NCBI GenBank assembly: GCA_016873435.1
Contig: VGXF01000001.1
Location: 62,001 to 126,000, forward strand
Length of the DNA: 64,000 nt
From: Nitrospira sp.
GTDB taxonomy: Bacteria > Nitrospirota > Nitrospiria > Nitrospirales > Nitrospiraceae
Direction of reading: 5' to 3'
How positions within the stretch are numbered: the stretch's first letter is position 1; every line of letters starts with the position of its first letter. Below, in pieces: positions 17,833 to 26,405 of the stretch. The notes under the pieces were generated by a model. That model ran no database searches. It saw only the letters and a list, made by a program, of their open reading frames with translations, and had not been told where the DNA came from. A program made the position numbers and the translations under genes.

Positions 17833-18519
17833 ATGCGCATTGGCTTATTTGGCGGCACATTCAATCCCATCCATAACTGCCACCTGACAATTGCGACACA
17901 AGTTCGCACCCGCTTTGCTCTTGATCAAGTTCTGCTCATTCCCGTCGGGGATCCGCCGCACCGATCGAACCGTGATCTGGCGCCGGCTGCGCACCGCCTT
18001 GAAATGGTCCGGCTGGCTATTGCCGGCAACCCGACCCTTGCCGTTTCCGATGTTGAAATCCGTCGTCCCGAAAAATCCTATTCGATCGATACCGTCCGGA
18101 TTCTGCGCCATCAGTATGGTGCCGGGGTAGACCTCTATTTCATTCTCGGCCTTGACGCCTTTCTTGAATTCCCCAGCTGGCGGCAGGCCCCGGAGTTATT
18201 GGCGCTCTGCCATTTCGTCGTCGTGTCCCGCATGGGCGTCTCTTTCGTGCCGCTGGCAGACCGCCTGCCCCTGCCGAAGCTCTCCCGCCAGGCGCTCGAA
18301 GACCTGGATCGTCGAGTGACCGACCGACTCGACGTCCCGGTCCCCGGCGGCACGAGCCTAGCCCTGCTGTGTCTGCCACCCTGCGATATTTCAGCCTCGG
18401 ACATTCGGCAGCGGATTCACAGCCGGTCCGACGTCGCCTTATTGTTGCCGGCCTCTGTCAAATCTTATATAATGGAGCATAACCTTTTTCAGGAGGAGCT
18501 CAATCGTCCCGGATTCTAA
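17833..18519 (+). CDS. nadD: Nicotinate-nucleotide adenylyltransferase
   Basis: Adenylates nicotinate mononucleotide in NAD synthesis. The 228 residues start with the nucleotidyltransferase motif IGLFGGTFNPIHNCHL, where the TxxH variant of the HxGH box is visible. The C-terminal ISASDIRQRI motif is typical. The spacer before it contains short CCTTAAC-like repetition. Its last 17 bp overlap the reconstructed rsfS. Confidence 0.95.
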   Translation: MRIGLFGGTFNPIHNCHLTIATQVRTRFALDQVLLIPVGDPPHRSNRDLAPAAHRLEMVRLAIAGNPTLAVSDVEIRRPEKSYSIDTVRILRHQYGAGVDLYFILGLDAFLEFPSWRQAPELLALCHFVVVSRMGVSFVPLADRLPLPKLSRQALEDLDRRVTDRLDVPVPGGTSLALLCLPPCDISASDIRQRIHSRSDVALLLPASVKSYIMEHNLFQEELNRPGF

Positions 18520-18928
18520 GGCTAGGGCCCTCGCTATCGCGCACGCGTCGCTCGAGAAAAAAGCTGACGACGTCGTGGTCCTTGATGTTGGGAAGCTCAC
18601 CTCCGTAGCCGATTATTTGGTAGTCTGTTCGGGCGGGTCGGACCGCCAGGTTCGCGCCATCGCGGATCACATCGATGGCAGCCTTGCCCAGCAACAGATC
18701 TCCCCCCTCAGCATTGAAGGCCTCTCCTCGTCGCAGTGGGTGTTGCTGGACTATGGGGATGTGATTGTGCACATCTTCCGCGCTGATATCCGCCATCACT
18801 ACGCGCTCGAACGCCTCTGGAGCGACGCAGCACAGACGCGCGTCACTGATACAGAACCTGCGTCGGCTCTGGCCGCCGCAACGGCGCCCGCACGCGCCGG
18901 ATGGTCCCGCACACGGGAGCATCGCTAG
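18503..18928 (+). CDS. rsfS: Ribosomal silencing factor RsfS, apparent ATC start
   Basis: RsfS binds L14 and blocks subunit joining under poor nutrition. The conserved body (DVVVLDVGKLTSVADYLVVC, HYALERLW) is clear. The only standard start codon near the N-terminus is GTG 18575, which would delete the first helix, including the recognisable SKARALAIAHASLEKK, about 24 residues. The frame stays open back to a stop at 18470 with no ATG, GTG, TTG or CTG. A full AGGAGG at 18491-18496 is six bases before ATC at 18503. I therefore annotate ATC as the start (141 aa). A sequencing error or a recent mutation from ATG is the alternative. Confidence 0.85.
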   Translation: MVPDSKARALAIAHASLEKKADDVVVLDVGKLTSVADYLVVCSGGSDRQVRAIADHIDGSLAQQQISPLSIEGLSSSQWVLLDYGDVIVHIFRADIRHHYALERLWSDAAQTRVTDTEPASALAAATAPARAGWSRTREHR

Positions 18929-18931
18929 GTT

Positions 18932-20332
18932 ATGCTGCGCCTGCTGCTCACCGTCTTCGTCGTGATCGTGGCCGTTGTGCTGGCCTTTCGATTCCACGAA
19001 CTCAACCCAAACTCCGTGACGCTCCGCTTGAGCGCTGGCGCCGGATACGAACTTAGCCTCGCCTCGCTGGTCCTGCTGTCCATTGCCATCGGCGCTGGAC
19101 TGGCCTCGTTGCTCGTCGGCATTCGCGAAACGATTCACGCCATCATGAACTTGCGCGGCGACCGGCTGCTCCGGCGTAAAAGCAAGGTCGCGACCCTGCA
19201 CCGCGAAGGGACCAATGCATTTCTCTCGAAGCGGACGGCGGAGGCCATCGGCCTCTTCCAGAAGTGCCTCTCACTCGACCCCAACCATGTGGACTCCCTG
19301 CTGTGGCTGGGCAACATCTACCGGACGGAAAAGAATTACACTGAAGCTATCCGGCTCCATCGCAAGGCGCGCAGCATCGAGGAGGGCAACATCGCAGTGT
19401 TGCTGACCCTGGTCAAGGACCTCGAAGACGCCAAACGGTTTGAGGAGGCCCTCCAAGTCCTTCGTGACATTCTCAAGCTGGACTCCGCCAACCTGACGGC
19501 GCTGATGAGCAAACGCGACCTGCTTATTCGCCTGGAATCGTGGCACGAGGCACTGGAGATCCAGCACCGCCTGATGAAGGCGCACCTGACGGAAGCCGGC
19601 CAGCAACGGGAACGTACCGAGCTCGTCGGCCTGACCTATGAGGTCGGCCGGCACCTGCTCGAGCGTGGCAAGCCAGACAAGGCCCGCCACTATTTCCGTG
19701 CGGCCATCAAGCGGGACAAGCAGTTCCTGCCGGCCTACATCGGCCTTGGCGAGATCCTGGTGCAGGAAGGCAAAACGAAGAACGCCGCAGAAATTTTCGA
19801 AAAAATCTATACCAAAACGGGCAATATGGTTCTCCTGCACCGTCTGGAAGAACTCTATCTGGAGATGGGCGAGCCCGGTGAGATTATCCGCGTCTACCAG
19901 CAGGCCATCCAGCGGGATCCCCGCAGTCCAGCGCTCAAGTTTTATTTGGGCAAGCTGTTCTACCGCTTGGAGATGGTGGACGAAGCCTACGATCTGCTCT
20001 CCGGTCTGGAGGGACCATCGGACCAGATGGCCGACTACCACAAAATCATGGCTAATTTGTATCTGCGCAAGCAGCAGATGGATCTGGCCATAGACGAATT
20101 GAAGAAGGCCCTTGGCTTCAGGAAAAGGGTCGTCGTGCCCTACCGCTGCACCCAGTGCCAGCATGAGTCCGCCGACTGGTCGGGCCGCTGCAGCCGCTGC
20201 GGTGCGTGGAATTCGTTCGTGGCGTTGCCCTGGGTGGACGCCTCCAGCGGGGCCACGCAGGCCGACGAACGCCAGAGCGAACCCCGGTCCATCGCCTACC
20301 GCGGCATTGGAACGCCCTACGAAACCTTATGA
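18932..20332 (+). CDS. lapB: LapA-LapB fusion: membrane domain, TPR array and rubredoxin-like zinc domain
   Basis: Single protein of 466 aa. Residues 1 to about 68 look like LapA (DUF1049): two hydrophobic helices around a short periplasmic segment with FHELNPNSVTL. TPR repeats follow (about 85-390). A rubredoxin-like knuckle closes the core (CTQC then CSRC in YRCTQCQHESADWSGRCSRC, about 403-422), with a short tail. In E. coli LapA and LapB (YciM) are separate proteins in one operon, and LapB promotes LpxC turnover by FtsH to tune LPS synthesis. The same role here is inference. It follows rsfS by 3 bp. Confidence 0.85.
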   Translation: MLRLLLTVFVVIVAVVLAFRFHELNPNSVTLRLSAGAGYELSLASLVLLSIAIGAGLASLLVGIRETIHAIMNLRGDRLLRRKSKVATLHREGTNAFLSKRTAEAIGLFQKCLSLDPNHVDSLLWLGNIYRTEKNYTEAIRLHRKARSIEEGNIAVLLTLVKDLEDAKRFEEALQVLRDILKLDSANLTALMSKRDLLIRLESWHEALEIQHRLMKAHLTEAGQQRERTELVGLTYEVGRHLLERGKPDKARHYFRAAIKRDKQFLPAYIGLGEILVQEGKTKNAAEIFEKIYTKTGNMVLLHRLEELYLEMGEPGEIIRVYQQAIQRDPRSPALKFYLGKLFYRLEMVDEAYDLLSGLEGPSDQMADYHKIMANLYLRKQQMDLAIDELKKALGFRKRVVVPYRCTQCQHESADWSGRCSRCGAWNSFVALPWVDASSGATQADERQSEPRSIAYRGIGTPYETL

Positions 20333-20346
20333 AAGGAACCGCGCCG

Positions 20347-21339
20347 ATGACTGCGTACCAGACCTATGCTGAGAAAGCGCTCCGCGACGAAGTCCTGACG
20401 CGTACTGAGTGTCGGGACGTGCTGGCGACGCCGGATGCCCGCGTGATGGATCTGCTGTCAGCCGCCTTCACAGTGCGCGAACGCTATTTTGGCAGGAAAG
20501 TCCGCCTCCAGATGCTGCTCAACGCCAAGAGCGGCGCTTGCCAGGAGGACTGCGGCTATTGCTCCCAATCATCCGCGTCCACTGCTGACATTGAACGGTA
20601 CGGGCTGGTTTCAAAGGAGTCGATGCTGGACGGCGCGCGCCGCGCCGCTGCCTCCAAGGCGCAGCGCTACTGCGTCGTCATCAGCGGGCGCGGCCCGAGC
20701 GACCGGGAGATCGAAGCCATCGCGGACGCAGTTCGCGCCGTCAAGCGGGAGATTCCCATCCAGGTCTGCTGTTCCATGGGATTGTTGAACGAGTCCCAGG
20801 CCCGTGCGCTGAAGGCAGCCGGCGTGGATCGCATTAATCACAACCTCAACACCAGCGAGGCCTACCATCCGTCCATCTGCACGACGCACACCTACAAGGA
20901 CCGCCTCGACACGATCGAGCATGCCCGCGCTGCTGGACTGGAAATCTGCTCCGGCGGCATCATCGGCATGGGCGAGCAGGACGAGGACCTGATCGATCTG
21001 GCGCTAGCGCTGCGCGAGGTCCGACCGGATTCCATCCCCTTAAATATGCTGCACCCGGTTGAGGGAACGCCACTGCAAAACTGCAAACACCTGACGCCGC
21101 AACGCTGTCTGAAAATTTTCAGCCTCTTCCGATTCCTGCACCCGCGCACAGAACTGCGCGTGGCGGGTGGGCGCGAGTTCAACCTCCGCTCGCTCCAACC
21201 GATGGCCCTCTACGCCGCCGACTCCCTCTTCGTGAACGGTTACCTAACCACTCCGGGCCAGCTCGCGCCAGATGCCTGGAAGATGATCACCGACCTGGGC
21301 TTTGAAATCGAAGTGGACTACGCTTCGCAGAAGTGCTGA
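20347..21339 (+). CDS. bioB: Biotin synthase
   Basis: Radical-SAM enzyme inserting sulfur into dethiobiotin. The 330 residues carry the radical-SAM cluster motif C65-x3-C69-x2-C72 (CQEDCGYC). Further conserved Cys for the auxiliary cluster lie in VCCSMG and in EICSGGIIGMGE, and NHNLNTSEAY is typical of BioB. ATG 20347 is chosen because AAAGGAA lies 8 bp upstream; ATG 20329 is an alternative. No other bio gene is nearby. Confidence 0.96.
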   Translation: MTAYQTYAEKALRDEVLTRTECRDVLATPDARVMDLLSAAFTVRERYFGRKVRLQMLLNAKSGACQEDCGYCSQSSASTADIERYGLVSKESMLDGARRAAASKAQRYCVVISGRGPSDREIEAIADAVRAVKREIPIQVCCSMGLLNESQARALKAAGVDRINHNLNTSEAYHPSICTTHTYKDRLDTIEHARAAGLEICSGGIIGMGEQDEDLIDLALALREVRPDSIPLNMLHPVEGTPLQNCKHLTPQRCLKIFSLFRFLHPRTELRVAGGREFNLRSLQPMALYAADSLFVNGYLTTPGQLAPDAWKMITDLGFEIEVDYASQKC

Positions 21340-21397
21340 AATCAGCCCTCAGCCCGATAAATGGAAGCCGCCCGCTCCCCCATTCATAGTTCTACGC

Positions 21398-23989
21398 TCA
21401 CTCGTACCTAAGCCCGTTCACAACCGATTGGTTTGACGCCCACACGGCCGGCAGATAACTGGCCACCAACGCCACGCCGACCGCCAATACGACGCCCTCA
21501 AGCACCAGCCAGGCGGGAAACTGGAACTGGATGGTCCAGCCAAAGGATTGCTTGTTAACCACGTGAATCAGCACCAGGGACATCAAGACCCCGCCGGCCA
21601 CGCCCAGAGCAGCGCCTAACGCACCGAGATAGAGACCTTCCCAGAGAATCAACCGCCGAATCTGCCTGGCGCTGGCGCCGATTGCCCGCAGCGTGGCCAG
21701 TTCGCGCTGCCGCTCCAGCACCGATGTCAGCAGCGTATTAACGATACCCAGCAGCGCGATTGCCACCGCGATGCACTCTAACGCATAGGTTACCCGGAAG
21801 GTCCGATCAAAGATCGCAAGAATTTCACGCCTGATCTCCGCATTGGAAATCGTCACACTCTGTCCGACCTGTCCCATGACCTCGTCCACCCGCCTCCGCA
21901 CCGTGGCGGCATTAGCGCCCGGCATTAGATAGACCGCAATGACCGTCGTCGTGTCGTCATCCCACAGCGACCGATAAAGCGAGCGATCCATGACCAGCTT
22001 GCCACCATCAGTCGCGTAATCGTAGAACACGCCCATTACGGGAAATGACCGCTCGCCTTTAGGTGTCCTGAGTGCGATCGCCCCACCAACCTGCACGCCC
22101 AGTTTGCCGGCCAGCACCTCCGACACCACGACGCCCTGCTCCGATACGGCCCGGTGCAACCGCTCCGTCGAGTCGCCCTCCAGAAACAGATAGCGGCTCC
22201 TTTCAGCGTGCACCCGCAGGTCCCGCGCGACCAGCGAAACGGGCCGGCCATCAATCTCGACGGACACGTCCCGGTACGTGTCCACGGCTGCCACGCCGGG
22301 GACGGCAGCCGCCAATTCGCGCCAGGCGAGCGGCAGCCTCTTGGTCCGCGTGCCGTTGTCTTCACCTGCCAGCCAGTCGGGAGACGCCACGACCAAATCG
22401 GCCATCACCGTCTGATTGATCCAGGCCTCGACCGTCTGGCGAAAACTCTGGATCATGATCCCGACGCCCAGCATGATCGCAATACCCACCATCAATGCCG
22501 ACACGGTGATCGCATTGCGCCCGGGCGCGCGCACGATCTGCCCGGCCGCGATGAGCCCCAGGACGCCCAGCTCGCCCGAGCGCGCCGTCTGCACGCGCGT
22601 CGCCAACACGCCGCCACGTTGCACCAACAACGGTGCCAGACAGGAGAGACCCAGCAACAGGCACAAGGCTGCCGTGTAGCCAAAGACCGGCATGCCGTGG
22701 ACCGGGCCCGGGATCGCCAGTACGCCGGCTAGCGCCAGACACCCGACACCAAACCAGGCGAATACACTCAGGTGAACGGTTTGCGTCTGTTCGTATTCGC
22801 CTGGCGCCAGGGCCCGGGCCGGCGCGGTGCGGGCCGCGTTCCAACTCGGCGCCAATGCCCCCAACACGGCGACTGCCGCACCGATGAGTCCGCCTTCGCA
22901 CAGCAGCGCCAGCGTGAGCGGCATGGTTACGTCCACGGCCCCCACCGGCGCATAGAGATCCGATACGGTGCGCCCCATCAACAAGACCAATCGCTGCGCC
23001 AACAGCACGCCCCCTCCGCTGCCTAGCATCCCGCCAATCACACCCATCACCGCCGCTTCGACGGCGAACAGCACACCAATGTCGGCACGTGAGCAGCCTA
23101 CGGCACACAGAATACCAATCTCACGTCGGTGCCGGACGACCGAATAGTCAACCGTGTTGTAGATAAGAAACAAGCCAATCAGCAGACCAACGCCGCTGAG
23201 CGTCGCCAGATTGAGCTGGAAGGATCGTACCATCCGTTCCACTTGCTCATTGCGACGTGCTGGGCGCTGGACGGTCAGCGGCGGCGGGAGCGCGGCGGCA
23301 ATGGCCGCCGCCACGTCAGATGTCGAACGGGCAGGATCCGTCACCAGATCGATCCGGTCCAGTTTGCCGAGCGATCCAAACAGCGATTGTGCGGCGGCAA
23401 TGTCCATCACCGCCAGGCGTTCCCACGCCATGTGGATCCCCGCCTCTGACTCCACCACGCCGCGTACCACGAGTCGGTGCACTGACGTTCCAATGCGCAC
23501 ATCGAGCGCATCGCCTGCCGCAAGCTCCCAGTCAGACGCCAATTGCGCGCCGATGAAGACCGCGTTCGGCTCCAGCAGCGGATCAAGGGTCAGCGCCGCC
23601 CCCTCTCTGGTCCGGATCCGGAACGATCGGAGGTCTGCCGTTTCGAGCAGATCAAACCCCAGCACCGTGAGCGAGCGTCCCTGCTGCGCCCCCGACGCCA
23701 CGCGCACCCCCTGCTGAAGGACCGGCGAGGCCGAGACAACCCCCGGTATATTCCGCAACAGGCCGATGACCCGCTCGTCCACGCCCAACTCACTGCCGGA
23801 GACCTCAAGCGTGGCTTTTCCGGCCACCGTAAGCACCGTCTCCTGAAACGATCGCAGCACCTCCACATTAGCCGTGCGGATGGCGACCGACACCGCCACG
23901 CCCAGCGCGATGCCGAGCACGGTCATTACCGTGCGGATCGGCCGCTTTACCAAATGGGACCGGGCAATCATCAAAAACGCTGTCAGCAT
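21398..23989 (-). CDS. FtsX-family ABC exporter permease, YbbP-like
   Basis: Large permease of 863 aa. An N-terminal transmembrane helix (about 17-38) is followed by a periplasmic MacB-type domain. A first FtsX block (about 255-380), a middle set of helices, a second periplasmic domain and a second FtsX block at the C-terminus (about 730-855) follow. This double layout is that of YbbP-type permeases, whose exact substrates are not settled. The likely ATPase partner is the gene at 25.3-26.0 kb on the same strand, separated from it by pyrD. Confidence 0.85.
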   Translation of the reverse strand: MLTAFLMIARSHLVKRPIRTVMTVLGIALGVAVSVAIRTANVEVLRSFQETVLTVAGKATLEVSGSELGVDERVIGLLRNIPGVVSASPVLQQGVRVASGAQQGRSLTVLGFDLLETADLRSFRIRTREGAALTLDPLLEPNAVFIGAQLASDWELAAGDALDVRIGTSVHRLVVRGVVESEAGIHMAWERLAVMDIAAAQSLFGSLGKLDRIDLVTDPARSTSDVAAAIAAALPPPLTVQRPARRNEQVERMVRSFQLNLATLSGVGLLIGLFLIYNTVDYSVVRHRREIGILCAVGCSRADIGVLFAVEAAVMGVIGGMLGSGGGVLLAQRLVLLMGRTVSDLYAPVGAVDVTMPLTLALLCEGGLIGAAVAVLGALAPSWNAARTAPARALAPGEYEQTQTVHLSVFAWFGVGCLALAGVLAIPGPVHGMPVFGYTAALCLLLGLSCLAPLLVQRGGVLATRVQTARSGELGVLGLIAAGQIVRAPGRNAITVSALMVGIAIMLGVGIMIQSFRQTVEAWINQTVMADLVVASPDWLAGEDNGTRTKRLPLAWRELAAAVPGVAAVDTYRDVSVEIDGRPVSLVARDLRVHAERSRYLFLEGDSTERLHRAVSEQGVVVSEVLAGKLGVQVGGAIALRTPKGERSFPVMGVFYDYATDGGKLVMDRSLYRSLWDDDTTTVIAVYLMPGANAATVRRRVDEVMGQVGQSVTISNAEIRREILAIFDRTFRVTYALECIAVAIALLGIVNTLLTSVLERQRELATLRAIGASARQIRRLILWEGLYLGALGAALGVAGGVLMSLVLIHVVNKQSFGWTIQFQFPAWLVLEGVVLAVGVALVASYLPAVWASNQSVVNGLRYE

Positions 23990-24353
23990 TTTGTCGCCCC
24001 CAGCCCCTTCAGGAGTCCTACGTATTTACCGATACGGAACGTGTGCTAGATTTTATCTACTGTAATCTTCAGCACCATCCTTGATATGGAGGAAGGGCTC
24101 GGTGCTGTTTGTACAGCGCAAGACGAGGTGTTAGACAGGTTCCAATCAGGCGGCTGCCTCCCGCCCTGACGTCTCGTCACAAGCAAATTCTCTGCCTTGT
24201 AGCCGAAAGACTGACGAATTGTGAAATCGGAAACCGTTGCGGTTCACCGATGCAATCCGATGCAGACGCTGAAAGTCCGGAATGTGGCGCCACGGCTCCA
24301 GCAGGCTCTCGTACTAGGCTGTCGGCCAACTAACTTTCTGTCGTGACGGGCCC
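23990..24353. other. Intergenic spacer with hairpin and decayed HTH
   Basis: A 364-bp stretch between the YbbP-like permease and pyrD. It holds an inverted repeat CAGCACC/GGTGCTG (24070-24107) with a 24-nt inner part, and the LuxR-type remnant listed separately. No promoter or terminator could be assigned with confidence. Confidence 0.5.
24166..24243 (+). pseudogene. Fragment resembling a LuxR-type helix-turn-helix
   Basis: About 26 codons in an open frame resemble the LuxR/FixJ DNA-binding helices: LTSRHKQILCLVAERLTNCE against the usual LTxREkEVLxLvAeGLsNkE pattern, followed by IGNRCG where IA-x-L is expected. The upstream receiver or sensor part is missing and the sequence after the match is unrelated. 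It reads as a decayed regulator on the strand opposite to its neighbours. Chance similarity is possible with so short a match. Confidence 0.35.
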
Positions 24354-25286
24354 TTATAATCCCCTCAATTTTCCGATGCAGGCGTCCGGAGAGGCATAAC
24401 CCTTCTTCTCAAGTACCGCGGCCAGTTCGGCCTGGATACGGCCGAAGACGCCCAGCCCCTCGTCCACCAGCACGGTTCCAATTTGCACGGCCGAAGCGCC
24501 ACAGAGGAGATGTTCGAATACGTCCTGCCCGGACACCACGCCGCCAGTGCCGATGATCGGCAGCTGCCCCTTGAAACGCGTCCAGAAGGCGTGGACATTG
24601 GCGAGCGCTACGGGCTTGATGAGCGGCCCGCCAAGGCCGCCGAATCCACCTTTCGGCTTAATCACCACGGTTTCCGTTGCCGGATCCAGGACTAACCCGT
24701 TACCGACTGAATTGATGAGTGACAGAAAATCCACGCCTGTGCGCCTGAGTACCTGCGCCATGGCATCGTGGTGCGCGGGATCGAAATAGGGCGGCAACTT
24801 CACGCCCATCGGTACGGTGATGACCTTCCGCACCCGTGTGATCAGCCGCTCCGATGCCTCCAGGTCGTAGCCGATCTGCGGCTTTCCCGGAATATTGGGA
24901 CACGACAAATTCACTTCGATCAAGTCCGGCTTGCTGGCGTTGATGGCGGTCGCAATCGTGAAAAAATCGTCCTCGCAGAGGCCGGCCACGCTGGCGATCA
25001 CCGGCTTGCCAAATGATTTGAGTCGCGGAATGAGCTCTGCGTAGGCACGATAGCCCAGATTGGGTAGACCCATCGAATTGATGGAGCCCCCAGGGAAGGC
25101 ATAGTACCGGGGCGTCGGATTGCCCTGCCGCGATTCGACCGTCATGGATTTGGTGACGATCGCCCCGGCTTCAGACCGTCCCAGTGCCTCCAATTCCTCT
25201 CGCGTCACACAGAGGGCACCCGCCGCATTCATCAGGCAGGTAGGAAACCGCACGCCCGCGATGGTGACAGAGAGATTGGGGCTCAC
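24354..25286 (-). CDS. pyrD: Dihydroorotate dehydrogenase, class 1A-like
   Basis: Oxidises dihydroorotate to orotate in pyrimidine synthesis. The 310 residues follow the class 1A enzyme of Lactococcus (PyrDA) closely in memory. The catalytic Cys129 is in NLSCPNIPGKPQ. VKLPPYFD, NSVGNGL, VIKPKGGFGGLGG and FEHLLCGASAVQIG are all class 1A features. Class 1A enzymes are cytosolic and reduce fumarate, whereas the Cys and lack of a membrane helix exclude class 2. No pyrK adjoins, as class 1B would need. It overlaps the upstream ABC ATPase by 4 bp. Confidence 0.9.
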   Translation of the reverse strand: MSPNLSVTIAGVRFPTCLMNAAGALCVTREELEALGRSEAGAIVTKSMTVESRQGNPTPRYYAFPGGSINSMGLPNLGYRAYAELIPRLKSFGKPVIASVAGLCEDDFFTIATAINASKPDLIEVNLSCPNIPGKPQIGYDLEASERLITRVRKVITVPMGVKLPPYFDPAHHDAMAQVLRRTGVDFLSLINSVGNGLVLDPATETVVIKPKGGFGGLGGPLIKPVALANVHAFWTRFKGQLPIIGTGGVVSGQDVFEHLLCGASAVQIGTVLVDEGLGVFGRIQAELAAVLEKKGYASPDACIGKLRGL

Positions 25287-25978
25287 GCGGTCACCTCTAA
25301 TCGGCCGTCCCGCATTCGGCAGATCCGGTCGGCGCTCCGCGCCGCCTCTTGGCTGTGCGTGACGAGCAGAACGGTTTGCTTCAATTCCTTCGACAGGGAC
25401 CGTAGCAGGGCGATGATGCTCTCCCCGCTCTGCGAATCCAGATTGCCCGTTGGCTCGTCGGCCAGAATCAGCCTTGGCTTGTGCACGAGCGCCCGCGCAA
25501 TGGCCACCCGCTGCTGCTCGCCCCCGGACAATTCACCGGGCCGGTGTTGCCCGCGCTGTTCCATACCGACTCGCGTCAGACTATCGGCCACGCGTGTCCG
25601 AACGGTCCCACGGGGAGCGCCCTGGAGCAACAGCGGCAACGCGACATTTTCCTCCGCGGTCAGCGTGGGCAGGAGATGAAAAGACTGGAAGACCATGCCG
25701 ATGAGCGAGCGCCGCAGTTCTGTCCAATCGCCATTCGACAGAGCGCGGGTCGACCGCCCGTCAAGCTGCACCTCCCCCGATGTCGGATGGTCAAGCCCCG
25801 CCACCAGATTGAGCAGCGTGCTCTTGCCGCATCCGCTGGGCCCCATCAGAGCGCAAAACTCGCCGTCTTTCACATGCAAACTGACATCCCGGAGCACCGG
25901 CACATCAGCTTCAGCACGGCGATACGATTTTGAGACATGCTCAAGTCGGATCACGGTGCCGCCTGCGATGACTGCCAT
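25283..25978 (-). CDS. ABC exporter ATPase, LolD/YbbA-like
   Basis: ATP-binding subunit of 231 aa. Walker A is GPSGCGKST, the signature LSGGEQQRVAIA and Walker B LILADEPT, followed by NLDSQSGE. The MacB/LolD-type family pairs with FtsX-like permeases. The best candidate partner is the 863-aa permease at 21.4-24.0 kb. pyrD overlaps this gene's 3' end by 4 bp and lies between them. Confidence 0.92.
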   Translation of the reverse strand: MAVIAGGTVIRLEHVSKSYRRAEADVPVLRDVSLHVKDGEFCALMGPSGCGKSTLLNLVAGLDHPTSGEVQLDGRSTRALSNGDWTELRRSLIGMVFQSFHLLPTLTAEENVALPLLLQGAPRGTVRTRVADSLTRVGMEQRGQHRPGELSGGEQQRVAIARALVHKPRLILADEPTGNLDSQSGESIIALLRSLSKELKQTVLLVTHSQEAARSADRICRMRDGRLEVTA

Positions 25979-26314
25979 GACATTAGTCCCTCATACCATA
26001 CCCGCTCGCGCCCTCACAACCAGATGGATCGGAGTCGTTACGGATCAATGTTGAACGTTCAATTTTTAATTTTCAATTCAATATTCGGCACCCGACAGTG
26101 AAGATTTCATATAAGAGTTTCCACCATGCCACTGTTTTTCTAAGTTATAGATTTTAAAGGATTGCCCCTTGGCGGGGCCAGATGATTTAAACCTCGGACT
26201 CCTGAGCCAAGAATACGGCAGAACACGCTGCGAGGCCGGGGCCACGGAGGTTTACGTCGGCGCCCTCGCGAAAACGGTTTGCCCGATCTCCCAACGATAC
26301 GCACGGCCCGCCAG
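25979..26314. other. Intergenic region upstream of the HTH-mraZ genes
   Basis: Gene-free between divergent units. It includes the heptad repeat at 26050-26084, an AT-rich tract near 26095-26165 and a GCCCC/GGGGC hairpin at about 26166-26180 without a T-tract. I see no ORF or RNA gene. Confidence 0.5.
26050..26084. repeat. Degenerate heptanucleotide tandem repeat
   Basis: Five 7-mers in a row: GTTGAAC, GTTCAAT, TTTTAAT, TTTCAAT, TCAATAT. The first four share TT in positions 2-3 and AA in positions 5-6. Confidence 0.55.
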
Positions 26315-26369
26315 TGTCATGTATTGTCATGCGGAATAGCTTGACATTTTTCTGACCTGCTTCTATCGT
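26315..26369 (+). promoter_or_regulatory. Promoter with direct repeats upstream of HTH-mraZ
   Basis: TTGACA (26341-26346) and TATCGT (26364-26369) are 17 bp apart. Just upstream are two exact TGTCATG copies at 26315 and 26325, one helical turn (10 bp) apart. This spacing is like the direct repeats MraZ binds at its own promoter in other bacteria, though the sequence differs from the TGGG-type boxes. Confidence 0.6.
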
Positions 26370-26405
26370 CAGTTCTTGGTGTTTAGGATCCGGACAAGCA
26401 CGACG

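Noticed and set aside
19271-20164. Long open frame on the minus strand inside the LapA-LapB gene
   Set aside because: Mirror of a GC-rich coding region; no domain, promoter or ribosome site; the plus-strand TPR protein is clear.
24070-24107. CAGCACC/GGTGCTG inverted repeat as a terminator
   Set aside because: Only TTT follows and the neighbouring genes' 3' ends are not nearby on that strand.
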